DNA of 64,000 nt. It comes from Flavobacterium laiguense. Lineage in GTDB: Bacteria; Bacteroidota; Bacteroidia; Flavobacteriales; Flavobacteriaceae. The stretch is taken from contig NZ_QCZH01000015.1 in assembly GCF_003097655.1 (NCBI RefSeq), positions 26,296 to 90,295 on the forward strand, in the 5' to 3' direction. The notes beneath the pieces were generated by a model. The model did not search any database. It saw nothing but the letters and a program-made list of their open reading frames with translations, and had not been told where the DNA came from. The translations under genes and the position numbers were made by a program. Shown here one piece after another: positions 39,975-50,802 of this stretch. Within the stretch, counting starts at the first letter, position 1. Every line of letters starts with the position of its first letter.

Positions 39975-40871
39975 ATGAAAACAGCAATTCTTTCAATTAT
40001 TCTTTTGCTAAGGATATGTATGACATATGGCCAAGCTGCTTTTAATGGTAAGGACATTATTTATCAAACGTATTCCCAACGATGGGAGCTTGATTCTATT
40101 GATAAAATGGGGACTTTTAGGTTGGCGTTATATAAATCGAATTATTTTACACCAACTAGAGTTACTAACAATGTCAATAAAATGCCTCAAAGTGAGAATC
40201 CTCTTTATTCTGCTACTGAACCGGTTAATTATGATGACGTTGAATTAGAATTTCAATTTAGTCTCAAATCAAAAGTATTACAATCAATCATTAATGGAAA
40301 AGGTGATCTTTGGATAGCCTATACACAAGTTGCCCATGGGCAAATATATAATGCTGATTTGTCACGTGTTTTTCGGGAAATTAATTATGAACCGGAACTG
40401 ATTTTTAAATATCCATTAAAAGCTAATTTTTTTAATGGATATTTAGAATCAATTGGAGTTGCTTTTAATCATCAGTCAAACGGAGGAAATTTTCCGCTCT
40501 CTAGAAGTTGGAGCCGAATTATCTTTGATGTTACCTACAAAAAAGACAATTGGGTTATTTCGTTAAGACCTTGGGTTCGTATAAATGAAGGGGATGGGAT
40601 AGAAGATGATGAAAACCCTGCAATAACCAGTTATATTGGAGACGGTGAACTTAATGTATTCTATACTTACAAAAGACAACAATTTTATTCTGTAATTACA
40701 CATCCCTTCACTCGTTTGGATAGAGGAAGTATTCAGCTAAATTATATCTTTCCTATCAAAGGTCTTTTACGCGGACATGTTCAGGCGTTTTCAGGATACG
40801 GAGAAACACTAATCGATTACAATTACAATCAGACCACCGTTGGGGTGGGTGTCTCGTTTACTAATTGGTAA
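39975..40871 (+). CDS. pldA: outer-membrane phospholipase A with Ser in place of the catalytic Asn
   Basis: This 298-residue protein has a signal peptide (MKTAILSIILLLRICMTYGQ) and a 12-stranded barrel pattern. It ends GVGVSFTNW, with a terminal aromatic residue. The OMPLA active-site segment is FNHQSNG, where His166 and nucleophile Ser168 match E. coli His142 and Ser144. Fourteen residues after the His, at the position of catalytic Asn156, is Ser180 (SRSWSR instead of SRSWNR). AGC at 40512-40514 is one base from AAC. So either the activity is reduced, or another residue takes over. The enzyme hydrolyses outer-membrane phospholipids when the asymmetry is lost. The upstream LolA-like operon diverges from it, which suggests an envelope-lipid locus. 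The call is the family; activity is uncertain. Confidence 0.88.
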   Translation: MKTAILSIILLLRICMTYGQAAFNGKDIIYQTYSQRWELDSIDKMGTFRLALYKSNYFTPTRVTNNVNKMPQSENPLYSATEPVNYDDVELEFQFSLKSKVLQSIINGKGDLWIAYTQVAHGQIYNADLSRVFREINYEPELIFKYPLKANFFNGYLESIGVAFNHQSNGGNFPLSRSWSRIIFDVTYKKDNWVISLRPWVRINEGDGIEDDENPAITSYIGDGELNVFYTYKRQQFYSVITHPFTRLDRGSIQLNYIFPIKGLLRGHVQAFSGYGETLIDYNYNQTTVGVGVSFTNW

Positions 40872-40883
40872 TCGTATGTTTTT

Positions 40884-41029
40884 TTATTTCTGTTCGAGTA
40901 ATGATGTTAAATTCTGGTTTAATTCGGTTGTTTTATTGCCGAGTACCGAGAAAAATTCAGTGGCAAATTTTTCAACGGTGACTACAGCTTTTTTAATTAA
41001 TTTTTTCCCTTGTCACTGTTGTAAGGCAT
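40884..41029 (-). pseudogene. possible short gene remnant with one-base frameshift
   Basis: Minus-strand ATG at 41029 opens MPYNSDKGK and stops after a run of six A. Adding one A would continue as KLIKKAVVTVEKFATEFFSV, then LGNKTTELNQNLTSLLEQK and a TAA at 40884-40886. The amphipathic, lysine/leucine-rich peptide looks protein-like. It fills the gap between pldA and the serine hydrolase gene. I do not recognise it, and chance cannot be excluded. Confidence 0.3.
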
Positions 41030-41031
41030 AT

Positions 41032-42546
41032 TTATTTTTTTGTTTCTATTTCAATTATTTTTTTTCCGTTTTCGCCTAAATAATGAGTTAGTAATTTTTC
41101 ATAAACTTTATAACCATCATCTACATTTGTGAAAATGAGCAATCCTTTTTTTGATTTAGGAAATAGAAAAAAAATGGTTTGTACTCCTTTGTCTGAACCA
41201 CCATGTGAAAGGACGATTTGATCATTTCCAAGATCATAAATTTCAAAACCTAATCCAAAATATTTTCCGTTTTTGGTTTCTACTTGATTGGTCATCATAT
41301 CATCAGAAACTTTTTGGGATAATCCTTCACTTTTCATAACGCTCACCAAAAATTTTCCGTAATCTTCAATCGTTGTAAGTAAGTCGTCTGCTGCGTTAGT
41401 GGTTTTGTTTTTTGTGGTTTCATAGGCGATCCCTTTGTTATTGTAACCAATTGCAAATCTACTTTCGTCGGTTTTTTTGCTCCAAAAAAACTCAGTGTCA
41501 TTCATCTGTAACGGTTTGAAAATTAATTCATTTGCCAATTGATCGAGTGTTTTGTGAAACTTAGTTTCTAATGCTTTTCGCAAATACTCTAACCCTTCAC
41601 CAGAATATTGATATTTTGTTCCTGGTTCAAAATTAAAATGTAGTTTTCCGTCTTTATTGTTTCCACGCCAATTTGAAAAACCCGTTTGATGGCTTAAAAT
41701 ATGTCTTGTTGTCAGTTTTTTGAGATTTACATCTTTTGCAATATCTGGGTCGATCCAATAACGGTAAATTGGTTCGTCCAAATCCCATTTTCCTAAGCTA
41801 ACTAACTTTAAAGTTACCATTACTGTAACAGGTTTTGTTAAAGAAGCAACGTTAAATATTGTGTTATAAGGTGCACGGACTCCTTTTTTTAATTCTCCAA
41901 ATACTTTAATTTGTTGTAGTTTTCCATCGTTAATTACTCCAATTCCTAAAGTTGGAACTTTATTTTCTATAAGCCATTTTTCAATTTCACTTTCATTATC
42001 AAATAGGGATGATATTGTCGTATCAAGCAATTTAATTTGATGATCGTAACTTAAAGATCTTGTTAGCTTCCAAGCCCCATTTTCTAAAAGCCATAGATGA
42101 GTGAATTTCGCAGAACTTCCAAATGCTTCTTTTTTATTTTCTATTTTTTCATAAAACTGATGAATTCCAATTTGGATGGCTCCATAAAGTTTTTCTTTTT
42201 TGTAAAGAGGGTAGATTGCAGTGCTTTCAGGCAATAATTCTCTTCTTGATTGGAAGGTTGTTGGGGAAGAACATAACCCATTTCGGAAAGCATTAAGAAA
42301 TTGTCTTTTGTTAGAAATACTGTCTTTGTCGTGATAAAATTCAAATTTTTCACTTAATAAGTTTTCAAACTGACTGATGTCACAAGTGTTGAAACCTACA
42401 TTAAAAAGCAAACTGTCTTTTGAAATGATTGTTCTTAATAATTCAGAATTCTTCTCTACTTGAGAATGTCCTACTTGTATAAGGAAGAGTAAAATTCCAG
42501 TGAGTATAATTTTTAACTGGTGATTGGATGGTTTTGATTGATTCAT
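41032..42546 (-). CDS. serine hydrolase (class C beta-lactamase fold) with N-terminal DUF4440/NTF2-like domain
   Basis: This 504-residue secreted protein has a signal peptide within residues 10-30 (LKIILTGILLFLIQVGHSQ). A DUF4440/SnoaL-type domain covers ~45-180 (NVGFNTCDISQFENLLSEKFEFYHDKDSI as the start). The beta-lactamase domain then shows the SxxK motif in FNVASLTKPVT (~residue 238), the Tyr-Ser/Gly motif in FEPGTKYQYSGEGLEYL, and the late HGG in IVLSHGGSDKGV. Family members are D-aminopeptidases, esterases or beta-lactamase-like penicillin-binding proteins. Mature parts act in the periplasm. The paired NTF2-like domain is unusual but recurs in Bacteroidota. Another such domain stands with a hydrolase at 59824-62677. 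It is a single-gene unit, with the AraC gene upstream on the same strand. Confidence 0.87.
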   Translation of the reverse strand: MNQSKPSNHQLKIILTGILLFLIQVGHSQVEKNSELLRTIISKDSLLFNVGFNTCDISQFENLLSEKFEFYHDKDSISNKRQFLNAFRNGLCSSPTTFQSRRELLPESTAIYPLYKKEKLYGAIQIGIHQFYEKIENKKEAFGSSAKFTHLWLLENGAWKLTRSLSYDHQIKLLDTTISSLFDNESEIEKWLIENKVPTLGIGVINDGKLQQIKVFGELKKGVRAPYNTIFNVASLTKPVTVMVTLKLVSLGKWDLDEPIYRYWIDPDIAKDVNLKKLTTRHILSHQTGFSNWRGNNKDGKLHFNFEPGTKYQYSGEGLEYLRKALETKFHKTLDQLANELIFKPLQMNDTEFFWSKKTDESRFAIGYNNKGIAYETTKNKTTNAADDLLTTIEDYGKFLVSVMKSEGLSQKVSDDMMTNQVETKNGKYFGLGFEIYDLGNDQIVLSHGGSDKGVQTIFFLFPKSKKGLLIFTNVDDGYKVYEKLLTHYLGENGKKIIEIETKK

Positions 42547-42621
42547 TTTTGATTGATTAATGTTATTGATTCCACAATATTAAATCAATCATTTTTTAAA
42601 GAATTGTAAAAAAGCGAAATG

Positions 42622-43428
42622 TTATCTTTTTTTGGAAAGAAAATACAAATCGGGATTGAACATTTTGGGTGATATTTTCGTAACATCTTTAAAATCTTTT
42701 ATGAAATGTGATTGATCAAAATATTTATTATAAAGTGCAATATTTGTTAGATTAAGTCCCTTTGGATTATAGTTAACCATTTGATCTATGGATTTTCTTA
42801 ACTTTAGAATTTTGATGTATTTTTTAATGGTTAGTCCAGTTGCACTTTTAAATTTAATTTGTAATAATCTTTGAGAAAAATTCAGAGTTTCTCCAATTTC
42901 AGAAACATTAATTTCTTCATTGTGAAGTTGAATAATTTCACATATTTTTTCGATTAGATTTTTATTTGGATTTAAAAAAAATAATTCTTCAAAATAGCTA
43001 TTCATACAGTCTAACAAAGCGGAAGTATTATTATGTAGAGTAGGTTTAATTATGTCCTTGAATGGTAAGTCTTTTCTATTTACTTGAATTATTGAATCGG
43101 TAAAATTACTTAAATCATAACTTGGAAACATAGAAATGGTCCAAGCATGAAATTGCACGATTGTTACTTTAGTTCTAGGTTGAATATTAACCAAAACAGT
43201 ATTGGTCATTTGCGAACAAAAATAAAACCCGTTATCCATTACATACTTTTTTTTACTAGTATGAACTTCTATAGATATGCCGCTTACAATCGCTAAATTG
43301 AAACAACCATTTGGTAATACTAATTTGTTTTTAATTGTTGTATCACCGATACTATTATCCAGGTGCCAAATTTTATTTACAAATCGTTCACATTTTTTAC
43401 TCACATAATATTCTGAATATAAGTCCAT
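42622..43428 (-). CDS. AraC-family transcriptional regulator
   Basis: This 268-residue regulator has an N-terminal cupin-like region (residues 1-150) with DUF6597-type NKIWHLDNSIGD and VLPNGCFNLAIVSG. The C-terminal AraC helix-turn-helix pair follows: INVSEIGETLNFSQRLLQIKFKSATGLTIKKYIKILKLRKSIDQM (core LNFSQRLLQIKFKSATGLTIKKYIK), then NLTNIALYNKYFDQSHFIKDFKDVTKISPKMF as the second HTH. The pattern YFDQSHFIKDFK is the family signature. It lies 75 bases upstream of the serine hydrolase gene on the same strand and may control it. The inducer is not known. It ends in a lysine-rich tail. Confidence 0.88.
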   Translation of the reverse strand: MDLYSEYYVSKKCERFVNKIWHLDNSIGDTTIKNKLVLPNGCFNLAIVSGISIEVHTSKKKYVMDNGFYFCSQMTNTVLVNIQPRTKVTIVQFHAWTISMFPSYDLSNFTDSIIQVNRKDLPFKDIIKPTLHNNTSALLDCMNSYFEELFFLNPNKNLIEKICEIIQLHNEEINVSEIGETLNFSQRLLQIKFKSATGLTIKKYIKILKLRKSIDQMVNYNPKGLNLTNIALYNKYFDQSHFIKDFKDVTKISPKMFNPDLYFLSKKR

Positions 43429-43684
43429 TTTTTATGGTAATTGTATATCAAGTCAGTTCGTTTAAAACGATTAGGCTAACCGATTTTTGTTAATTAGAAA
43501 GTAAATATAATCGATTTAAACAATAATTGTATGCTTTGTAACATAGAGTTTGAATCATGGGAATAATAGAAAATACTATAAAAACCTTTTTATAAACATA
43601 TAAAAAAGAAGCCGGTACTTTTTGGTCTTAGCAGATTTAATCTATAAAACTAAAAAGCCCGACTCAGATTGTATATTGTAAAGT

Positions 43685-43990
43685 TTAGGAAGCAGGAATA
43701 ATTTGTTTCAGAATTTCCCTTTGGGATGACTTAATCAATGGTTTGAATTTTTCATACCATTTTTTCCAAATTTCGGCATTTAACTCTTTTGATAAATCCA
43801 TTTCAAAAGCGGCCAAAGTAGGATATGGAGACTCGATTATAAGGCGATAGCTTTCACCCGTGAAATCAGTAAGGATTCGCCCACCCGCGGGTAATGTCAA
43901 AATTCCACTAGCGATAGCTTCGTCAGTTAGTGCTTTGGCTTCTTTATAGCGGCCAAATTGCAGACAGAATATTTCTCGTACAATAAACAT
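43685..43990 (-). CDS. 101-residue conserved hypothetical protein
   Basis: The protein MFIVREIFCLQFGRYKEAKAL... has one alternating alpha/beta pattern: strand (REIFCLQF), helix (YKEAKALTDEAI), strand (RILTDFTGESYRLIIESPYP), and helix (LAAFEMDLSKEL, then IWKKWYEKFKPLI). This is the plan of dimeric ferredoxin-like barrels such as NIPSNAP- or ABM-like proteins. I cannot assign it to a named family with confidence. No signal peptide or membrane segment is seen, so it is cytosolic. It lies in a low-density area between the AraC gene and the DUF4202 gene with ~250-base gaps on each side, and it appears to be a single-gene unit. Confidence 0.65.
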   Translation of the reverse strand: MFIVREIFCLQFGRYKEAKALTDEAIASGILTLPAGGRILTDFTGESYRLIIESPYPTLAAFEMDLSKELNAEIWKKWYEKFKPLIKSSQREILKQIIPAS

Positions 43991-44321
43991 AGCTTTTTGA
44001 TTTTATATTAGACAATAAATTAAAAACATTTTTAAGAACGAATGTAAAAGGTACTATTTGGAAATGGCATTGGAATTCAAATAGAAATGATCTATACAAA
44101 GTTAGGGATAAAACGTTTTTTAATTTAAATATTTGACTCTAAATAGACTATGTGGTTTCTGTTAAAAATCTGTGTGTAAGTATTTTGTATTTTTGTTTAT
44201 CTTTAAAAAAATCAAAAAGAAGGTGTGAAAGTTTACTATCTTCTGAAAATGAAAAATCTGCGTGCAAAAATAAATTGGCACACAGATTTTAAAGATTTAA
44301 GAATGATATTTTTAAAAGGTT
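43991..44321. other. gap with a hairpin; no gene seen
   Basis: There is no credible open frame. One inverted repeat is present at 44253-44290 (AAAATCTGCGTGC / GCACACAGATTTT), and a single half of the same word (AAAATCTGTGTG) occurs at 44166. The hairpin lies ~32 bases after the DUF4202 stop and may be its terminator or a dispersed repeat. Confidence 0.5.
44253..44290 (-). terminator. probable terminator after the DUF4202 gene
   Basis: AAAATCTGCGTGC (44253-44265) pairs with GCACACAGATTTT (44278-44290) with one mismatch and a 12-base loop. The minus strand continues CATTTTCA, so the T-run is short. Confidence 0.45.
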
Positions 44322-44909
44322 CTATAATCCAATAGCTTCCTTTATCAATTGAAGATTCTCTTCGCTGTAGTTGATTTTTAACGCCTCTTGATGTCCTTTG
44401 TCAGACATTTTATTCCACGTTTTTTGAATGATGTTTTTCATTTTCTCCCTATCGTGTTTGTGAACAAAAGGATCTAGGTAATATTCTAAAAAGACCAAAC
44501 AGATAACATCTTCCAAAAGTTGTGTTTCTTCATCTTTTTTGAGTGATTTTTTTTCAATCAGAAAGGAAACTCGGGCTATAAATGCTTGGTCGTATCCTGC
44601 TTTTTCTAATATTTCGGCGGTTGTTTTGGCATGGAATTTCTTTAAATCTTCTCTCCATTTTAGATAACCCACACGATCCATTGGATAGGATTCTCTAGCG
44701 ATTTTCCAACGACAAATGTGTTGTGCCTTGGCAGCTATCTGAACCGCTTCGGAAGCATTTGGATTATAATCCATAAGCCTTTCATACATTCTGTCGGAAT
44801 ATAATAATTCCTTAGGATAGGTTACATCTTGGTCTATTTCGTTGTTTGGATCGGCTTCGTTTTCGGCATCAATCCAGGCACTGGCGTTTAGAAATGGTAT
44901 TGTTTTCAT
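44322..44909 (-). CDS. DUF4202 family protein
   Basis: I start this at the ATG at 44909 (MKTIPFLNASAWIDAENEAD, 195 residues). The longer frame adds an unlikely N-terminus. The signatures WIDAENEADPNNE, LLYSDRMYERL, and AQHICRWKIARESYPMDRVGYLKWREDLKKFHA (core RWKIARESYPMDRVGYLKWR) are those of DUF4202. The conserved His/Arg/Glu/Asp set is that of an HD-domain-like alpha-helical hydrolase (HICRW and FHAKTTAEIL). The reaction is unknown. It is a single-gene unit, with a 500-base gap upstream and no operon partners. Its function cannot be inferred from context. Confidence 0.85.
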   Translation of the reverse strand: MKTIPFLNASAWIDAENEADPNNEIDQDVTYPKELLYSDRMYERLMDYNPNASEAVQIAAKAQHICRWKIARESYPMDRVGYLKWREDLKKFHAKTTAEILEKAGYDQAFIARVSFLIEKKSLKKDEETQLLEDVICLVFLEYYLDPFVHKHDREKMKNIIQKTWNKMSDKGHQEALKINYSEENLQLIKEAIGL

Positions 44910-44942
44910 TTGAAAGAGTATATATTCAAAGATACATAACAT

Positions 44943-47683
<2,741 letters not shown>

Positions 47684-47707
47684 TTATCGGTTGTATTTTA
47701 GAGCATT

Positions 47708-47741
47708 AAAAAGGTGGTTTGGAAACAGACCACTTTTTTTG
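47708..47741 (+). terminator. katG terminator
   Basis: AAAAAGGTGGTTT / cAGACCACTTTTTTT: an 11-base stem with a short loop (GGAAAC) and a seven-T tail, 24 bases past the stop. Confidence 0.9.
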
Positions 47742-47790
47742 TTTTACCATTGTCCCTGTATATTCTATTCAAAATTAGAATTCATTTTTT

Positions 47791-47846
47791 TACCATTAAG
47801 ACATTAAGAGCCATTAAGCTTAATACCCCTTAATGCCTTAATGGTA
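47791..47846. repeat. ACCATTAAGACATTAAG inverted repeat
   Basis: TACCATTAAGACATTAAG (47791-47808) is nearly complementary to CTTAATGCCTTAATGGTA (47829-47846), with an inner CCATTAAGCTTAATACC. The nine-base ATTAAG periodicity resembles the CGCAAAG and CACATAGA repeats elsewhere in this window. Confidence 0.7.
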
Positions 47847-47913
47847 AATTTTAGTTTATTTGTTGCAATATTTAACCACTCATTTTGTGATAATACCCTT
47901 TTTTTTGATAAAC

Positions 47914-48303
47914 CTAACTCGGGATTTTTTCTATTAAAATAGCAGCACCCGATTGGTCATAATAAGTACAGGTCATTTCTATAATATTAACGCTCCATTT
48001 TGCAATTCCGCACTGTCCAGCTTGATTACAAAAGGTGAGGTAATCGGTTTGGCCGTCTTGATGTATAACCAGAAATTCAATGAATCGCTCTTTGTTGGCA
48101 GACGGAGCAATAGTGATGCTGTTATAAGTTTCAGTCGCTACCGCCCGAAAATTATCGGCACCAAAATATTCTACATGACCATCGTTAACAAAGGTATCAT
48201 ATCCTTTTACTCCTAATGCAATTAAATCTTGAATGTAAGTAGGGAAGTCAGCTCCAGATTGAACTCTGGAATGCGCTTCTTTTATTTGAGCAATTGTAAA
48301 CAT
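47914..48303 (-). CDS. DUF1398 family protein (YbcV-like)
   Basis: This 129-residue protein begins MFTIAQIKEAHSRVQSGADFPTYIQDLIALGVKGYDTFV (cited for core AHSRVQSGADFPTYIQDL and GVKGYDTFVNDGHVEYFG). This is the DUF1398 signature. It has no signal peptide or membrane segment and no catalytic motif that I can name. The family includes E. coli YbcV, which is encoded in a cryptic prophage, but no phage genes are here. It is 22 bases downstream of the thioesterase gene at 48325 on the same strand and is probably cotranscribed with it. Confidence 0.82.
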   Translation of the reverse strand: MFTIAQIKEAHSRVQSGADFPTYIQDLIALGVKGYDTFVNDGHVEYFGADNFRAVATETYNSITIAPSANKERFIEFLVIHQDGQTDYLTFCNQAGQCGIAKWSVNIIEMTCTYYDQSGAAILIEKIPS

Positions 48304-48324
48304 ATTTGATAGGATTTGGAATAA

Positions 48325-48759
48325 TTATAACGCAATAAAATCAGCTGTTTTTGGAAAAACACTTAACGCATCAGTAACAATTTGCGGAGTAGGAGTGGCT
48401 AGTTTACGAAGTTTAGTATCCATCCAAGCACCATCTACTGTAATAACGGCGCACAATACATCTTCTTTATAAAATTCATGAACTATAGACCAGCGTGAAG
48501 CATCGGCTTTCATTTTTGCCATTTTGGTTTGCATGGTAATAACGTCGGAGAGATTGATTTCTTTTCTAAAAACACATTCTTCCCTAAATAAAATTGGACC
48601 AATATGCTCCGTTTGCATCACTCTTAAAGTCAATCCTAATTGTGCCATAATCTCAACACGGTGTTGCGCTCCAAAGTCATAATATGCACTGTGACGCAAG
48701 TGAAAATTGGGGTCTAAATCAGACCAACGAAAAGAAAGTTGTTTGCTAAATGTAGCCAT
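48325..48759 (-). CDS. acyl-CoA thioesterase of the 4HBT hotdog family
   Basis: This 144-residue protein has an N-terminal FRWSDLDPNFHLRHSAYYDFGAQHR. Here the D-x-D/N-x-x-H-L/N-H pattern of the 4-hydroxybenzoyl-CoA thioesterase branch is recognisable (Asp17 as the catalytic base). The family hydrolyses fatty or aromatic acyl-CoA in the cytoplasm. The downstream DUF1398 gene is probably in the same unit. A second member is at 49462, with the more standard DCDMFGHLNNSRYLDY motif. The two share only fold-level features and are not recent duplicates. The specific substrate is not clear. Confidence 0.85.
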   Translation of the reverse strand: MATFSKQLSFRWSDLDPNFHLRHSAYYDFGAQHRVEIMAQLGLTLRVMQTEHIGPILFREECVFRKEINLSDVITMQTKMAKMKADASRWSIVHEFYKEDVLCAVITVDGAWMDTKLRKLATPTPQIVTDALSVFPKTADFIAL

Positions 48760-48896
48760 AGGGGTTTAATTTTTGTTCGGGTTTTGTACACAAAGATAGA
48801 GAGGATTTTTACATTGGCAAAGCGGGATTGAATAAGTGACTTGATTTGGGCTTGTCCTCGTTGGACAAAAGTTGAATTTAAAACACCCTATTTTCA

Positions 48897-49406
48897 TTAT
48901 GATAAAAGTTGATATAAAAGCACCTCTTCCATTTTATGTGGAAGTTTTGTGTTTCCCACAAATGAAAGACCTATTTTTTGTAATAAATACTGTGAGGCTA
49001 AATTGTTTTTATCTGTTATTGCGCTAAGTTTACTTAATCTGAAATGTTGGAATGCCGCTTCTTTTAGTTTGTTCACACATTCAAAAGCATAGCCTTGCTT
49101 TTCAAAAATCGGGAGTAAAGCAAATCCAATATCGATTCCTTCCAAGCCCTCTCTATCGAAAAGACCACAACAACCTATTTTTTTTCCATCCAATTTTCGG
49201 ATTACCGTGTAATTGCCATACCCCAATCTTTCGAATTGTGGCAATATCTTAGTCTCTATATACTCTTCTGCATCTGTACTGTTTTGTATTTTCCTATCCT
49301 CAATAAATTCGATCCATTTTGGGGTATTGAATAATTCTAAAATAAAACCAACATCTTATTTGGATGTTGGTTTTAGTAGTAATCTTTCTGTTTCAAATGT
49401 TTTCAA
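48897..49406 (-). pseudogene. GNAT acetyltransferase (RimJ/RimL type) with premature stop
   Basis: The 3' part encodes a RimJ/RimL-type GNAT domain: NYTVIRKLDGKKIGCCGLFDREGLEGIDIGFALLP, then GYAFECVNKLKEAAF, then LSAITDKNNLASQYLLQKIGL, which are the acetyl-CoA binding and catalytic regions. The frame continues upstream in the same phase with the expected N-terminal KTFETERLLLKPTSK, then a TAA (49356-49358), then DVGFILELFNTPKWIEFIED. So one in-frame stop splits a GNAT gene that would start around TTG 49406 (formerly perhaps ATG). The stop lies in a perfect hairpin (AAAACCAACATC / GATGTTGGTTTT). A shorter protein could still start at the TTG at 49244, but it would lack the first strand. The gene is on the same strand as its neighbours. 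Confidence 0.75.
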
Positions 49407-49461
49407 TTCACCTATTTTTAGTTATTTGCAACGCCTGATTGTACAAGTTTATTCCGCTTTA

Positions 49462-49953
49462 TTAGTTATGCTTCACTTTAAAATCAGTAAGCAATTGTCT
49501 AATTCTATCTTGTAAATTGCCTTGGTTGGCAACTTCTGTGTTTTCAATTGTTTTTGCCCATGCCATAAATTGAAGATCATGAGGAACTTTTTTGCCTGTT
49601 TTTAAATTTATAGGAATAAGTTTGGATCTCATAATTGCCTTAATTTGATTTTGTTCTTCGTTCATCATAATAGTTTCTAAGTGAAGAAATTCTATATCAA
49701 CATGTAATAAAGTAGATTGAATGGATACTATTTCATTAAATAGGGCAGGTTTTATGTATGTGATTTCATGGCTGCCGATTACCCAGGCTAAATCATTTTT
49801 ATAATACTCATTAAAGTCAAAGTTATAAAAATCTTTTAAATGGTCTTCTCGAGCATTAATTAAGTAATCAAGATATCTAGAATTGTTTAAGTGTCCGAAC
49901 ATATCGCAATCCGTAAAGCGAATTTTATATGTTGAATTTGGATTTTTGTTCAT
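49462..49953 (-). CDS. acyl-CoA thioesterase, 4HBT family
   Basis: This 163-residue hotdog protein begins YKIRFTDCDMFGHLNNSRYLDYLINAREDHL. The Asp-Cys-Asp-Met-Phe-Gly-His-Leu-Asn-Asn motif is the active-site signature of the 4-hydroxybenzoyl-CoA / YbgC type. Cytosolic; it hydrolyses medium- to long-chain or aromatic acyl-CoA. The protein is slightly longer than most family members because of a C-terminal helix (NLQDRIRQLLTDFKVKHN). It lies upstream of the broken GNAT gene on the same strand, without operon partners that reveal the substrate. Other thioesterases in the window are at 21256 and 48325. Confidence 0.87.
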   Translation of the reverse strand: MNKNPNSTYKIRFTDCDMFGHLNNSRYLDYLINAREDHLKDFYNFDFNEYYKNDLAWVIGSHEITYIKPALFNEIVSIQSTLLHVDIEFLHLETIMMNEEQNQIKAIMRSKLIPINLKTGKKVPHDLQFMAWAKTIENTEVANQGNLQDRIRQLLTDFKVKHN

Positions 49954-50062
49954 AAGTCTAATTTTAGTTGTTTTTGTAGTACAGTTTCGAACAGCATAGG
50001 TTTTATTGTTCGTACTGTGAACGAAAGCTGCCCTTTGCTATTATTGGCTGCCATTTTATTTA

Positions 50063-50776
50063 TCATCTCAAAAATTGGTCTCTATACTTTATTAAATATT
50101 TTCTGGAAACTGGATGTCCGTGTCCAAGATAAAATTGGTGGGTATGTAAGGAAAGTACGTGATTGATGCTGTTTTTTACTTGTTCTAAATTGTCATGAAA
50201 AGGGGGGTGTTTCATTCTTGAGTGGAACGCTATTCCCCCAAGTAATATTCCTGACGATGCTAAATCCATAATTATGGCATTTCCATCTTCAAGAATAACA
50301 GATAGAGAACCTGGTGTGTGTCCTGGAGTATGAATTACTTTTCCATTTATCCCATAAATTGACAAATCATATTCTTGGTTTCCATTTAAAACTATGTCTG
50401 GAAAACAAGGTGAAGCTGTATCTTTTACTATTTTAGGTTTAAGAACAATATCCCAAATTTTATGGTTAGACTTTAAAGTTTTCAGCATACTTTTTCCAGT
50501 TTGTAATGCTTCTTTGTCTAAATCATGTATTAGAATGGGGACTTTTAAAATATCCTTTAATTCTTTGGCACTTCCAAAATGGTCAATATGCCCATGAGTC
50601 ACTAGTATTAAACCAATATCATCTAATTTTATGCCGTTTTTCTTTAATTGTTTGATGATTTTTTTCTCACTATTAGGTACACCCGTATCGACTAGAACGT
50701 GTTTTTTTTCTCCTTTTATAAGGAAACAATTGATCATCCCAAAAGGAAAAACGGATAACTGAATTATTTCTTTCAT
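50063..50776 (-). CDS. MBL-fold metallo-hydrolase
   Basis: This 237-residue protein has the metallo-beta-lactamase-fold signature THGHIDHFGSAKEL (HxHxDH with residues about 60-66), then HTPGHTPGSLSVIL with the next metal His, an Asp in AIIMDLASSG, and GHGHPVSR as the last His. These give a complete two-zinc site. There is no signal peptide, so it is cytosolic. Glyoxalase-II-like and lactonase-like enzymes share this plan; the loop length and terminal KYLIKYRDQFL do not single out one. It is the last of three leftward genes, 26 bases after the epoxide-hydrolase-like gene, which suggests an operon. Substrates are unknown. Confidence 0.87.
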   Translation of the reverse strand: MKEIIQLSVFPFGMINCFLIKGEKKHVLVDTGVPNSEKKIIKQLKKNGIKLDDIGLILVTHGHIDHFGSAKELKDILKVPILIHDLDKEALQTGKSMLKTLKSNHKIWDIVLKPKIVKDTASPCFPDIVLNGNQEYDLSIYGINGKVIHTPGHTPGSLSVILEDGNAIIMDLASSGILLGGIAFHSRMKHPPFHDNLEQVKNSINHVLSLHTHQFYLGHGHPVSRKYLIKYRDQFLR

Positions 50777-50802
50777 CTTTTATATTTTAAAATGGTCTGT
50801 TT

